In this document: positions 1 to 8,803 of the stretch, piece by piece
Layout: each line of letters opens with the position of its first letter
Numbering within the stretch: the stretch's first letter is position 1
NCBI GenBank assembly: GCA_946886845.1
Contig: CAMPJH010000006.1
Location: 1-20,520, forward strand
DNA from: an uncultured Sphingomonas sp.
GTDB taxonomy: Bacteria; Pseudomonadota; Alphaproteobacteria; Sphingomonadales; Sphingomonadaceae
Reading direction: 5' to 3'
DNA length: 20,520 bases
The notes under the pieces: generated by a model
What the model was told of the DNA's origin: nothing
The model's input: only the letters and a program-made list of their open reading frames with translations
Databases searched by the model: none
Program-made: the position numbers and the translations under genes

Positions 1-1
1 G

Positions 2-1948
2 CATGACGCGTTGTCGCGCACCCTCCGGCAGGGCGGCGGCTCGGCGGTCGCCAAGCTCAGCGCCGAACCCGGCTATGAGCAAGCGCTCGCGGCTGCCCTA
101 GGCGACGATGCCGACGCCGAAGTCGGCAGCGAGGGCGCGCGCAGGTGGCAGGGCAGCGATCCTTCGGCGGACGATCCGGCCCTGCCGGTCGGGCTCGAAC
201 GCCTCGCCGACCATGTTCGCGCCCCGGCCGAGCTGACCCGCCGGCTTCGGCAGGTTGGGGTCGCGAATACCGACAGCGGCCAGCAATTGGCAGTCGGGCA
301 AAGGCTCGTCACTCGCGACGGGCGGATGCGCCGGTGGGACGGATTTGTCACCGAAGGATCGGGCGCCGCAGCTGCCGAGCGGCTGGCTCGCGCGAACCGG
401 CTCGCTGAGCTGGCGCGGCAGCTTCCGAAGCTCGAAGCGAAGGTCGCCGAATGCGACCTCGCTCGGCGCGAGGCTGCCGAAGGGCTCGATCGATTGCGAG
501 CGGAAGCCGAAGCTGCCCGCTCGCAAGCCTTGCTCGCAGAGCGCGATTTGCGGCAGGCCGGACGCGACAGCGACAGCGCCGCCGCGGCGATCGAGCGCGC
601 GCAGGCGCAGCTGGAGGGACTCGAGCAGCGGCTTGGCGATCTCGACCCGCTGGCCCGTGCGGCAGCTGAGGCGGTGGCGCTCGCGGAAGCCGGGCTTGAA
701 ACGCTCGCCGATCCGGTGGAACTCGAAGCGGAGGTTCAGTCGGCGCGAGATCGAGCGGCGGAAGCCGGCAAGGCCGTTGCCGACAAGCGAGCCGAGACCG
801 CGACCCGCGCCCGCGAAACTTCCGCCGCGCGCGAGCGTCATGCTGCCGCCAGCCGCGAGCAGGCCGAGTGGCGCCGACGGCAAGCCGATGCCGAGCAACG
901 GCTGGAACAGGCTCGCGAGCGCCGGCAGCAGCAGCAAGAGGAGCGCGAGGACCTCGAGAAGGAGCCGCAAGCTCTCGACGGCCAGGTTGCGGCGCTCGAG
1001 CAGGAAGGTGCGGGAAGCGACGCGGCCCTCGCGAAAACGGCGAGCTCCGAGCGAGAAGCTGAGCAGCTATTGGCCGAGGCTGTCGCCGCGCTGACCGCCA
1101 CGTCCGAAGCATCCGCCTCGGCGCGCGAGCGCCGCGCCGGCGCCCAGGCACGCTCCGAAGCCCAGGAAGCCCGGCGCGCCGAATATGCGCGGATTTGTCT
1201 CGAGCGGTTCGAATGCCTGCCGCAGCGCCTGCCGGAGCAAATGCAATTCGATCCCGCCGAAGTGCGCGACCCCGATGCCGAATCGACGGCGCTCGAGAAG
1301 CTGACCGCCGACCGCGAGCGGATCGGGCCGGTCAATCTCGTCGCCGAGCAGGAGCTGGCCGAGATCGATGAGGAGCGTGTGCGCGGCGCCGGCGAGGCCG
1401 AGGAGCTGACTCAGGCCATCCATCGCCTGCGCGGGTCGATCGGCAGCCTCAACCGCGAAGGCCGGGTGCGGCTTGTCGATGCATTCGAGAAAGTGAATGC
1501 GCATTTCCGTAGCCTGTTCACGACCCTGTTCGAAGGCGGCCAGGCCCATCTCGAGCTGGTCGAAAGCGACGACCCGCTGGAGGCCGGGCTCGAGATTATG
1601 GCGCAGCCGCCGGGCAAACGGCTGTCGAGCCTGAGCCTGCTGTCGGGCGGCGAGCAGGCGCTGACCGCGATCGCTTTGATCTTCGCTCTGTTCCTGACCA
1701 ATCCGGCGCCGATCTGCGTGCTCGATGAGGTCGATGCGCCACTCGACGACGCCAACGTCGAGCGCTTCTGCGACCTGCTCGACCGGATGACCCGGGAGAC
1801 CGACACGCGTTACCTGATCGTCACCCACAATGCGGTGACGATGAGCCGGATGCACCGGCTCTACGGAGTGACGATGATCGAAAAGGGCGTCAGCCGACTA
1901 GTCTCGGTCGACCTCGGCGGAGCGGAGACCCTGCTCGCCGCCGAATGA
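2..1948 (+). CDS. smc: Chromosome segregation protein SMC, C-terminal part (5' end outside window)
   Basis: This is the C-terminal half of a bacterial SMC ATPase, the core subunit of the SMC-ScpAB condensin that organises and segregates chromosomes. The frame is already open at the first complete codon (position 2), so the true start lies upstream. About 648 residues are visible, against roughly 1,150 for a full family member. In order they show the end of the hinge (Gly-rich GGGSAVAKL, then PGYEQALAAALGD), a long Ala/Glu/Arg-rich coiled coil (about 350 residues), and the C-terminal ATPase head. The head carries the ABC signature LSGGEQ (near 1640-1657), a Walker B segment (ICVLDEVDAPLDD) and a D-loop/H-switch region ending in VTHN. 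The stop at 1946-1948 directly abuts the stop of the convergent PepSY gene. Confidence in the family is very high. Confidence 0.96.
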   Translation, partial: HDALSRTLRQGGGSAVAKLSAEPGYEQALAAALGDDADAEVGSEGARRWQGSDPSADDPALPVGLERLADHVRAPAELTRRLRQVGVANTDSGQQLAVGQRLVTRDGRMRRWDGFVTEGSGAAAAERLARANRLAELARQLPKLEAKVAECDLARREAAEGLDRLRAEAEAARSQALLAERDLRQAGRDSDSAAAAIERAQAQLEGLEQRLGDLDPLARAAAEAVALAEAGLETLADPVELEAEVQSARDRAAEAGKAVADKRAETATRARETSAARERHAAASREQAEWRRRQADAEQRLEQARERRQQQQEEREDLEKEPQALDGQVAALEQEGAGSDAALAKTASSEREAEQLLAEAVAALTATSEASASARERRAGAQARSEAQEARRAEYARICLERFECLPQRLPEQMQFDPAEVRDPDAESTALEKLTADRERIGPVNLVAEQELAEIDEERVRGAGEAEELTQAIHRLRGSIGSLNREGRVRLVDAFEKVNAHFRSLFTTLFEGGQAHLELVESDDPLEAGLEIMAQPPGKRLSSLSLLSGGEQALTAIALIFALFLTNPAPICVLDEVDAPLDDANVERFCDLLDRMTRETDTRYLIVTHNAVTMSRMHRLYGVTMIEKGVSRLVSVDLGGAETLLAAE

Positions 1949-3064
1949 TCAGCCCGCCGCGACGGTTCGCCGATACGCTTCGGCCCTCGATCTCGGCTTG
2001 CGCGCTCTCCACCAGATGATGGTTCCAGTGACCGACAGCAAAGCCGGGACGATCCCGCCAAGAAAGATGACGATCTGCCAAACCGGGCCCATGCCGGTCC
2101 CGTCGTGCCAGCGGCGCATCGTCCGGGCGAGGGTTTCGGGCTGGACAGGCGCGGGCGGAGCAGCGGCGGCGGTGGCGTCATCGACCGGCACGACGGCATT
2201 GCCGCCCTCGCGGGAAAACGCGACCTTCCACTCCGCTTTCTGATCGGTCGGCCAGGCGACGCTGACCAGTGCGCCGGTGCGATAGGGCTGAGCGGCCGTG
2301 ACGGCATCGCCCACGGAGGTAGTCGGCGAATCGAGCGGCTGGGCGCGCATCGCCCGCTCGCGCCCGGCGGCAGGCGACGCTGTCGCGCGCGGCTCGAACG
2401 CGCCGAAAACCTTCGGAAAGCTGATCCACGCTCCGGTGAAAGACAGCATCGCCAGCGGGATCAGGATCCAGAGGCCGGTCATATAGTGAAGGTTCGCATT
2501 GGTCGTGTTGCGCCGCTTCCAGCGGAAACCGGATTTGAAGCTGCCGCTCAGCGGCCACCACAGCCAGATGCCGGTGAGGCAGGAGATGAACATGAACGCG
2601 CCGACCCAGCCGACGACCGTCCTGCCCCATCCGGGGACCATCAGGCTGCCGTGAAGGACGTGCATGACCTGGACTAAACCGCTGTTTCCGCTTGCCCGGT
2701 CGATCAGGGACGCGTCCCGCGGATCGATCCAAAGCGACGTGCGCACCGGCCGCCCGTCGCCCGCCACCGCCTTCGTCGCCACGGCGACGACCGGCCGGCC
2801 ATCGCTGTTGAAGCGCAATTCCGATAATTTCTCTCCGGGCGTCAGCGCGGCACGCGCGGCGGTTTCATAGGCTGCGAGCGGCAGGTCGGCAGAGCCCAGT
2901 TGCGCGTGCCGCTGCGGCTCGAGCCGGGCGTCTAGCCAGTCATGCCAGACCAGCGCCGATCCGGTCAGCGAAATCGGAATGATCAGGATCGCCAGGGTCA
3001 GGCCGATCCACTTGTGAACCTGCAGCCACAGCCCGCGCAGCCGCTTCTTTCCGCTCTTGCCCAA
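1949..3064 (-). CDS. PepSY-associated transmembrane protein, probable ferric-siderophore reductase-like
   Basis: This is a PepSY-TM family inner-membrane protein. Relatives next to siderophore receptors (FpvG/FoxB-like) help reduce or release iron from ferric siderophores. Four membrane segments are visible: one after the LQVHKWIG motif, one after the MHVLHGSLM segment (WVGAFMFISCLTGIWLWWP), one after LHYMTG, and one near the C-terminus (GGIVPALLSVTGTIIWW). The conserved histidines (VHKW, VWHDW, MHVLHG, LHYMTG, RRWHDGTG) are those typical of the family and fit haem or metal binding. I start it at TTG 3064-3062 (371 aa) because AGAGGA lies 6 nt upstream. An in-frame ATG at 3115 would add 17 residues, but its Shine-Dalgarno spacing is wrong and it almost touches the iron box. 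The gene diverges from the siderophore receptor, which supports a joint role. The exact function is inferred. Confidence 0.85.
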   Translation of the reverse strand: MGKSGKKRLRGLWLQVHKWIGLTLAILIIPISLTGSALVWHDWLDARLEPQRHAQLGSADLPLAAYETAARAALTPGEKLSELRFNSDGRPVVAVATKAVAGDGRPVRTSLWIDPRDASLIDRASGNSGLVQVMHVLHGSLMVPGWGRTVVGWVGAFMFISCLTGIWLWWPLSGSFKSGFRWKRRNTTNANLHYMTGLWILIPLAMLSFTGAWISFPKVFGAFEPRATASPAAGRERAMRAQPLDSPTTSVGDAVTAAQPYRTGALVSVAWPTDQKAEWKVAFSREGGNAVVPVDDATAAAAPPAPVQPETLARTMRRWHDGTGMGPVWQIVIFLGGIVPALLSVTGTIIWWRARKPRSRAEAYRRTVAAG

Positions 3065-3118
3065 AATCGATCCTCTCGCCGCCGCCGGACATACGGCGGA
3101 TTTAGGGGGTTGCATCCT

Positions 3119-3168
3119 TATTGCGAATGATTATCAGCTGCTGCAACAATTAAGAATAAGTCGCAATA
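3119..3168. repeat. Pair of inverted imperfect 18-bp sites (TATTGCGA ... TCGCAATA)
   Basis: The Fur-like site begins TATTGCGA at 3119-3126. Its exact complement TCGCAATA occurs at 3161-3168, 34 nt away. Comparing 3119-3136 (+) with 3168-3151 (-), 14 of 18 positions agree, so the region holds two facing copies of one operator-like sequence, one nearer each gene. The second copy matches the Fur consensus less well (about 9 of 15). Cooperative binding by one regulator at both sites is an inference. Confidence 0.6.
3122..3136. promoter_or_regulatory. Fur-box-like operator between the PepSY and siderophore receptor genes
   Basis: TGCGAATGATTATCA matches the 7-1-7 Fur consensus TGATAATGATTATCA at 13 of 15 positions. 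It lies between two divergent iron-uptake genes, where Fur repression under iron-replete conditions would be expected. On the minus strand a possible -35 TTGCAG and -10 CAATAA (17-nt spacer) flank the site. On the plus strand TTGCGA lies at its left edge. The promoter assignments are weak; the operator match is good. Confidence 0.75.
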
Positions 3169-3182
3169 GCAGGGGCCTCATC

Positions 3183-5363
3183 TTGAATCGACTCCGTCAG
3201 CATCCGGGAATCTCGTCATGCCGCAAGGCGGCGCTGATCCTCGCCGGATCCAGCTTGCTGTTGGGCGCGGGAGCACATGCCAACGAGATTGCGATCGATT
3301 CCGATCCAAGCGGCCAGACGGAAGAAAAGCCGAATGGCATCACAGACGAATCCGACAAGGACATTGTCGTCACCGGTCAGCGCGAGGAATATGGCGTCAA
3401 GTCGACCAGCACCGCGACGAAAACCGACACCGACGTCAAGGACATCCCGCAGGCACTGACGGTCATTTCCGAAAGCCAGATAGAGGACCAGCAGCTTCGC
3501 TCGATCGCCGACATCCTCTACTTCGTTCCAGGCGGCACACCCGGCACCGGGGAGGGCAATCGCGACCAGATCACGCTTCGCGGCAACAACACGACCGCCG
3601 ATTTTTTCGTCGACGGCATGCGCGACGACGTCCAATATTTCCGAGACCTCTACAACGTCGACCGGATCGAGGTGCTGAAGGGCCCCAATGCTATGATCTT
3701 CGGGCGCGGCGGCGGCGGCGGCATCGTCAACCGGGTTACTAAGCGATCGGGTCTCGACAGCTATCGGCAGCTGCTGGCGTCCGCCGACAGCTTCGGCGGC
3801 TTTCGCCTCACCGGCGATCTCGACCAGCCGCTTAGCGAGACCCTCGGATTACGCCTCAACGGCATGTATGAGGACGGCGATAGTTTCCGCAGCCACGTCG
3901 ACCTGAAGCGCTACGCGGTGAACCCGACGCTCGGCATCCTCGCCGGTCCGAACACGCGCATCGACGTGGCTTATGAATATCTGCACGACCGCCGAACGGC
4001 CGACCGCGGCATCCCATCGCTCAACGGCAAGCCGCTCGAGGGTTTCGACCGCACGTTCTTCGGCGATCCCGACGACAGCTTCGCCAAGGCCGATGTGAAC
4101 ATTGCCACCGCCGCAATCCAGCACGAGCTCGGCGAGGGCCTGACGCTGCGCAACCGGATACTGTTCGGTGATTATGACAAGTTCTACCAGAACATCTATC
4201 CGAACAGCGCGGTTCTGCCGGCGGACGCGGATAACCCCGAGCCAGGAGTTCGCCTCGGCGCCTACAACAGCCGCAACGATCGCCAGAACCTGTTCAGCCA
4301 GACCGACCTCATCTGGGAAACCCGATTGGGCGGCGTCGACCAGACCCTGTTGTTCGGCTTCGAGCTGGGGCGCCAGCGGTCGCGCAACCTGCGTCAGAGC
4401 GGCACTATCCTCGGCAGCAACCGGGTTCCGTTGAGCGACCCGACGGTCGACGTCGACGTGATCTTCGCCTCTACCGCCAGCGATGCCAACAACCGTACCA
4501 GGGCGACCATCGCCGCCTTCTATGTGCAGGACCAGATTCGCTTCTCGCCGATGCTCGAGCTAGTCGCCGGGCTGCGCTTCGACAGCTTCAAGCTCAGGGT
4601 CGACGACCTGCGGGGCGCCGGAGCGGAATTTGACCGCAGCGACGAGCTTTTCTCGCCGCGCCTCGGGCTGATCTTCAAACCGCTCGACAATCTGTCGCTT
4701 TACGCCAGCTACTCGCGGTCATTCCTGCCCCAATCTGGCGACCAGTTCAGCGGGCTCGACCTTACCAGCGAAGCGCTGAAGCCCGAGCGGTTCGATAACT
4801 ACGAGCTCGGACTCAAGTGGGAGCCGGTCGAGGGCTTGCTGGCGACGGCGGCGATTTATCAGCTCGAACGCTCCAACACCCGCGCGACCGACCCCTCCGA
4901 TCCGACGCGCATTGTGCTGACCGGAAAGCAGCGCAGCCGCGGACTCGAGCTCGGGCTCGAGCGCAGCATCAGCGACCGCTGGCAGGTTGCGGCCGGCTAT
5001 GCCTGGCAGGATGCGGAGATCACTGAGACAACTGCCGCCGCTCCCGCGGGCCGTAAGGTCCCCCTGGTGCCAAGGCATTCCTTCTCACTGTGGAACCGCT
5101 ACGACGTTTCCGGCAGGCTCGGGCTGGGCCTCGGGGTCATCGCTCGCAGCAAGTCCTACACGTCGATCAGCAACCAGGTCACCCTGCCCGGCTATGTGCG
5201 GGTCGACGCCGCGGCATTTTATGAAGTCTGGCGCGGCATCGAACTGCAGCTCAACGTCGAGAATCTTTTCGGCGCCGATTATTTCCCGACAGCGCACAAC
5301 GACAACAACATTGCTCCGGGCGCTCCGCGGACGGCGAAGGCGACGCTGAGGTTTGAGTTCTAA
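3183..5363 (+). CDS. TonB-dependent siderophore receptor
   Basis: This is an outer-membrane beta-barrel that imports ferric siderophores using TonB-ExbB-ExbD energy. From the TTG at 3183 it is 726 aa. The signal peptide has a basic stretch, the hydrophobic core ALILAGSSLLLGAGA and a likely cut after AHA (residue 33). A TonB-box-like DIVVTG follows at about residues 60-65. The plug domain comes next with DIPQALTVIS, the LRGNNTTADFFVDGMRDD segment and the hallmark RIEVLKGPNAMIFGRGGGGG. The barrel ends in NVENLFGADY and a terminal Phe (LRFEF), as outer-membrane proteins do. The start is chosen because AGGGG sits 7 nt upstream of the TTG; the only ATG further up in this frame (3057) lies inside the PepSY gene, beyond the Fur box. 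The plug resembles catecholate-type receptors, but the ligand cannot be read from sequence. Confidence 0.95.
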   Translation: MNRLRQHPGISSCRKAALILAGSSLLLGAGAHANEIAIDSDPSGQTEEKPNGITDESDKDIVVTGQREEYGVKSTSTATKTDTDVKDIPQALTVISESQIEDQQLRSIADILYFVPGGTPGTGEGNRDQITLRGNNTTADFFVDGMRDDVQYFRDLYNVDRIEVLKGPNAMIFGRGGGGGIVNRVTKRSGLDSYRQLLASADSFGGFRLTGDLDQPLSETLGLRLNGMYEDGDSFRSHVDLKRYAVNPTLGILAGPNTRIDVAYEYLHDRRTADRGIPSLNGKPLEGFDRTFFGDPDDSFAKADVNIATAAIQHELGEGLTLRNRILFGDYDKFYQNIYPNSAVLPADADNPEPGVRLGAYNSRNDRQNLFSQTDLIWETRLGGVDQTLLFGFELGRQRSRNLRQSGTILGSNRVPLSDPTVDVDVIFASTASDANNRTRATIAAFYVQDQIRFSPMLELVAGLRFDSFKLRVDDLRGAGAEFDRSDELFSPRLGLIFKPLDNLSLYASYSRSFLPQSGDQFSGLDLTSEALKPERFDNYELGLKWEPVEGLLATAAIYQLERSNTRATDPSDPTRIVLTGKQRSRGLELGLERSISDRWQVAAGYAWQDAEITETTAAAPAGRKVPLVPRHSFSLWNRYDVSGRLGLGLGVIARSKSYTSISNQVTLPGYVRVDAAAFYEVWRGIELQLNVENLFGADYFPTAHNDNNIAPGAPRTAKATLRFEF

Positions 5364-5367
5364 AGCT

Positions 5368-6042
5368 TCAGGCGGCGAGCTTTTCCGCCCGCGCCCGGAT
5401 TGTCTTCATCTCGGCGACGAAGCGCGCCCGCTCTTCCCGGCGCCGCTCGGGCTCGGGCATTCGAAGCAGCGCGCTCGGGTGCATCGTCACCCAGCATTCC
5501 GACCCGTCGGCAAGCTGCTGCGGTTCGCCGCGCAACTTGCCGATCGTCACCACCTTGCCGAACAGGGATCGCGCCGCCGTTGCCCCGAGCGCGACCGTCA
5601 CCGGCGGCTTGATCAGTTCGCGCTCATGCTCGAGCCACCAGCGGCACGCCTCGATTTCGCCGGCGTCGGGCTTGCTGTGGATCCGCCGCTTGCCGCGCAG
5701 CACGAACTTGAAATGCTTGACCGCATTGGTGACGTAGGTCTGCGAGCGGTCGATCCCGGCCTGTTCGAGCAGCTTGTCGAACAGTCGACCCGCGGGGCCG
5801 ACGAACGGACGGCCGGCGAGATCCTCCTCATCGCCCGGCTTCTCCCCGACGAACATGATCTTGGCGTCGAGCGGCCCTTCGCCGAACACCGTCTGGGTCG
5901 CATGCTTGTAGAGATGGCAGCGGCGGCACGCCCGCGCCTCCTCGAACAGTGCCTCCCAGGATGCCCTGAGGTTGCCCGCCGGCTCGACCCGACGCTCGGC
6001 GTCTAGCGCCCGGCGCAGTCCTTCGGTGACGACGTCCGCCAT
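5368..6042 (-). CDS. udgX: UdgX-type uracil-DNA glycosylase family protein (uracil-DNA cross-linking)
   Basis: This 224-residue protein of the uracil-DNA glycosylase superfamily carries the UdgX hallmarks. They are the uracil-pocket motif GEKPGDEED (residues 66-74), NAVKHFKF (106-113), the UdgX-specific loop KRRIH (118-122) and the late motif MHPSALLR (187-194). In mycobacterial UdgX the histidine of KRRIH attacks the abasic sugar and leaves the enzyme covalently bound to uracil-containing DNA; H122 is the equivalent here. Cys39, Cys42, Cys133 and Cys183 fit the family's 4Fe-4S cluster. The gene is free-standing: it has no fused partner domain and no neighbouring radical-SAM repair gene. It starts 37 bp after the peptide transporter stop, so it is probably co-transcribed. 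A short hairpin (CGCTC-AAAC-GAGCG, 6046-6059) lies just upstream of its ATG. The stop is 4 bp from the convergent receptor stop. Confidence 0.93.
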   Translation of the reverse strand: MADVVTEGLRRALDAERRVEPAGNLRASWEALFEEARACRRCHLYKHATQTVFGEGPLDAKIMFVGEKPGDEEDLAGRPFVGPAGRLFDKLLEQAGIDRSQTYVTNAVKHFKFVLRGKRRIHSKPDAGEIEACRWWLEHERELIKPPVTVALGATAARSLFGKVVTIGKLRGEPQQLADGSECWVTMHPSALLRMPEPERRREERARFVAEMKTIRARAEKLAA

Positions 6043-6079
6043 CGCCGCTCAAACGAGCGATAGGCGGCGACGTTGCGCC

Positions 6080-7483
6080 TCAGCCCAAAGCTGCGGCCTG
6101 CTCCCGAACTCCCGTCGCCATGCGCTTGCCCAGCACCATCTTGAAGATGACGAAGGCGACCAGCCCGAACGCCGCGCTGGCGACGTGGAGCAGCCAGAAA
6201 GTGGTCGTCGGAAGCGACGAATAGAGGCCGCCGACGTAGCCGACCGTCGCGTTGGCGCCGAAGAAGGCGAGGTAATAGAGGCCGATGACCGTGCCGCGGA
6301 TCTGGAACGGCGCGATCTTGGTGAACAGCGCCAGGCTGATCGGCAGGATGTGAGCGAAGCCGATGCTGTTCAAAAGGTGGAACATCACCGGCCAGAACAG
6401 GCCGATTTTCTCTCCGGCCGGCGTCAGCCAGGCGGCGAGGAACAGGCACAGCCCGCCGCCGATCGTGAAGACGCTGCCGATGATCATCTTGCTGATCTCG
6501 TCCGGCTCCCGACGGCGGGTTCCCCACCATTTCCAGAAGGCCGCCACCGCCACCAGCATGGAAAAGCTGACCGCCGCATCGAGCGTGATCAGCCAGCTGC
6601 TCGGCATCGCATAGCCCATGAAACGCAGGTCGAACTGCTGGTCGCCCCACACCAGATAGGCATTGAAGATTTCCTGGTTGGTGAGCAGCGAGATCGCTAG
6701 CACCGGGATCAGCAGGATGAGCGCGATCAGCGACACCCACTCGTCGCGGGTCAGCTTCTCGCGCGCGACCTTCGCGGCGCCGCGCACCGGCCGGTTGTCG
6801 GGCGGCAGATAGCGCCTCCCCGACAGATAGATGAACAGCCCGAGCACCATCACCACGCCGGCCGTTCCGAAACCCCAGTGCCAGCCGACCCGCTGGCCGA
6901 GCGTTCCGGTGATCAAAGGAGCGATGATCACGCTGGCGTTGATGAAGATGTAGAAGATCTGGAAAGCCATCGCGCGGCGCAGGTCGCTCGGCCCGTAGAG
7001 CTCGCCGACCTGGGTGGCGATATTGCCCTTGAATGCGCCGACCCCGAGCAGCAGCGCCAGCAGCGCCAGCAGGAATGCCGGCTCGAACGCCATCAGGAAG
7101 TGGCCGATCGCCATCAGCACGCCACCGACGATCAGCGTCGTCGTTCGGCCCAGCCACTTGTCGGCGATGATCCCGCCGAGGATCGGCGTCGCGTAGACCA
7201 GCGCCGTGTAGGTGCCGAAGATCGCCGAGGCGAGCGGCTGCCCGTCGAGGCCCGGGAAAATGTTGGCGCGAAGCCAGTCGAGCCCGAGCACATTTTCCAT
7301 TCGGCCGGGGACGAGCAGATAATTGACCATGTAAAGGACGAGCAGCGTCTGCATCGAATAATATGAGAAGCGCTCGCAAGCTTCGGTGAAGCCGAGATAG
7401 CCGAGACCCTTGGGGTGACCGAGGAAAGCACGGTCATCGCGGCTTCCGACTTCAAAGTCGGGCGTGGCGTCGGCAACACTCAT
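6080..7483 (-). CDS. POT/PTR-family proton-coupled oligopeptide transporter
   Basis: This is a major-facilitator-superfamily importer of di- and tripeptides driven by the proton gradient, in the inner membrane. At 467 aa it has the normal length. The diagnostic helix-1 motif ExxERFxYY is present as EACERFSYY (residues 34-42), with a conserved acidic/glycine region in the next helices (ATPILGGIIADKWLGR) and GVGAFKGNIATQVGELY later in the N-terminal bundle. Many hydrophobic segments follow. ATG 7483-7481 is preceded by AAGGA at good spacing. The gene sits 15 bp after the glutathione transferase stop and 37 bp before udgX, which indicates one transcription unit. Substrate specificity beyond peptides is not visible. 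Confidence 0.93.
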   Translation of the reverse strand: MSVADATPDFEVGSRDDRAFLGHPKGLGYLGFTEACERFSYYSMQTLLVLYMVNYLLVPGRMENVLGLDWLRANIFPGLDGQPLASAIFGTYTALVYATPILGGIIADKWLGRTTTLIVGGVLMAIGHFLMAFEPAFLLALLALLLGVGAFKGNIATQVGELYGPSDLRRAMAFQIFYIFINASVIIAPLITGTLGQRVGWHWGFGTAGVVMVLGLFIYLSGRRYLPPDNRPVRGAAKVAREKLTRDEWVSLIALILLIPVLAISLLTNQEIFNAYLVWGDQQFDLRFMGYAMPSSWLITLDAAVSFSMLVAVAAFWKWWGTRRREPDEISKMIIGSVFTIGGGLCLFLAAWLTPAGEKIGLFWPVMFHLLNSIGFAHILPISLALFTKIAPFQIRGTVIGLYYLAFFGANATVGYVGGLYSSLPTTTFWLLHVASAAFGLVAFVIFKMVLGKRMATGVREQAAALG

Positions 7484-7498
7484 GGCAGTATCCTTCCC

Positions 7499-8170
7499 CT
7501 AGAAGTCGACTTTATCGTAATGCTGCGGCGGGACGATGACCTCCATCCGCTCGCCGAGCAGCGGCCGGAACGACGGCCGCGATTTCATCACCGCATACCA
7601 GTCCTTGGTCTGCTGATGGCCGCGCCAGTCGAGCGCGCCGAGATAGTCGACGACGCTGAGCTGGGCGGCGGCCGTGAAATCAGCGAGGCTGAGGCCCGGC
7701 CCGGCCAGCCAGCGGCGGTGGTCGAGCAGATAGTCCACATAATCGAGATGGCTGTTGGCGATCCGCATCGCCTCGCGGAGCACTCGGGTGTCCGGAGATT
7801 CTTTGCTGACCAGCCGCTTTCGCATCCGCTCGTTCATCAGCGGTCCGACGACCTCATGGAACAGCTTCTCGTCGAACCATTCGACCAGCCGGCGAATCTC
7901 GGCGCGAAGCACCGCATTGCCGTGGATCATCGGCATCCGGTCGACCGTCTCGTCGAGATATTCGACAATCGGCTGGCTGCCGATCAGGGTGATCCCGGCC
8001 TCTCCATCGACCATCACCGGCGTTTCCCCGGCCGGGTTCAGATCGATGAACTCGTCGCGCCGCTCCCACGGGTTCTCGCGGACCAGCTCGTGCGCGATCC
8101 CCTTTTCGGCGAGGACCAGCCGGACCTTGCGTGAGAAAGGACAGAGAGGGAATTGAAACAGCTGCCACAT
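7499..8170 (-). CDS. Glutathione S-transferase family protein
   Basis: This cytosolic thioredoxin-fold protein of the GST superfamily is 223 aa, the usual length. The N-terminal domain begins FQFPLCPFSRKVRLVL. It carries a glutaredoxin-like C10-P-F-S13 instead of the tyrosine or serine of classical GSTs, so a cysteine-type (thiol-transfer or reductase) chemistry is plausible. The cis-proline glutathione-site region is LNPAGETPVM, followed by LIGSQPIVEYLDE. The C-terminal helical domain contains LADFTAAAQLSVVDYLG, including the N-capping-type motif of the family. It lies 37 bp downstream of the carbonic-anhydrase-like gene and 15 bp upstream of the peptide transporter. The physiological substrate is unknown. 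Confidence 0.9.
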   Translation of the reverse strand: MWQLFQFPLCPFSRKVRLVLAEKGIAHELVRENPWERRDEFIDLNPAGETPVMVDGEAGITLIGSQPIVEYLDETVDRMPMIHGNAVLRAEIRRLVEWFDEKLFHEVVGPLMNERMRKRLVSKESPDTRVLREAMRIANSHLDYVDYLLDHRRWLAGPGLSLADFTAAAQLSVVDYLGALDWRGHQQTKDWYAVMKSRPSFRPLLGERMEVIVPPQHYDKVDF

Positions 8171-8207
8171 GGGATGCCGCCAGCTTTAGCGCCGGTTGGG
8201 CGCAGGT

Positions 8208-8729
<522 letters not shown>

Positions 8730-8775
8730 TTCGCTCCCCTAGCCTTACTCCGCTTTCGTCGGAACCCGTAGCAGC

Positions 8776-8795
8776 GCGGCTCATTGGTGAGCCGC
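8776..8795. promoter_or_regulatory. Perfect 8-bp hairpin/operator in the divergent intergenic region
   Basis: GCGGCTCA-TTGG-TGAGCCGC is a perfect inverted repeat with an 8-bp stem and 4-nt spacer. It ends 8 nt before the ATG at 8804. The 3' arm holds GGTGAG, the only Shine-Dalgarno-like sequence upstream of that gene, so an mRNA hairpin here would hide it. Equally it could be a DNA operator for a dimeric repressor acting on both divergent units. No T tract follows, so a terminator is unlikely. Confidence 0.5.
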
Positions 8796-8803
8796 ACGCG
8801 ATC

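Noticed and set aside
98..1855. Long minus-strand frames (290, 267 and 262 codons) opposite smc
   Set aside because: They mirror the coiled-coil and head coding sequence, have Leu/Arg-rich composition, and show no motif or ribosome site. SMC motifs on the plus strand are decisive.
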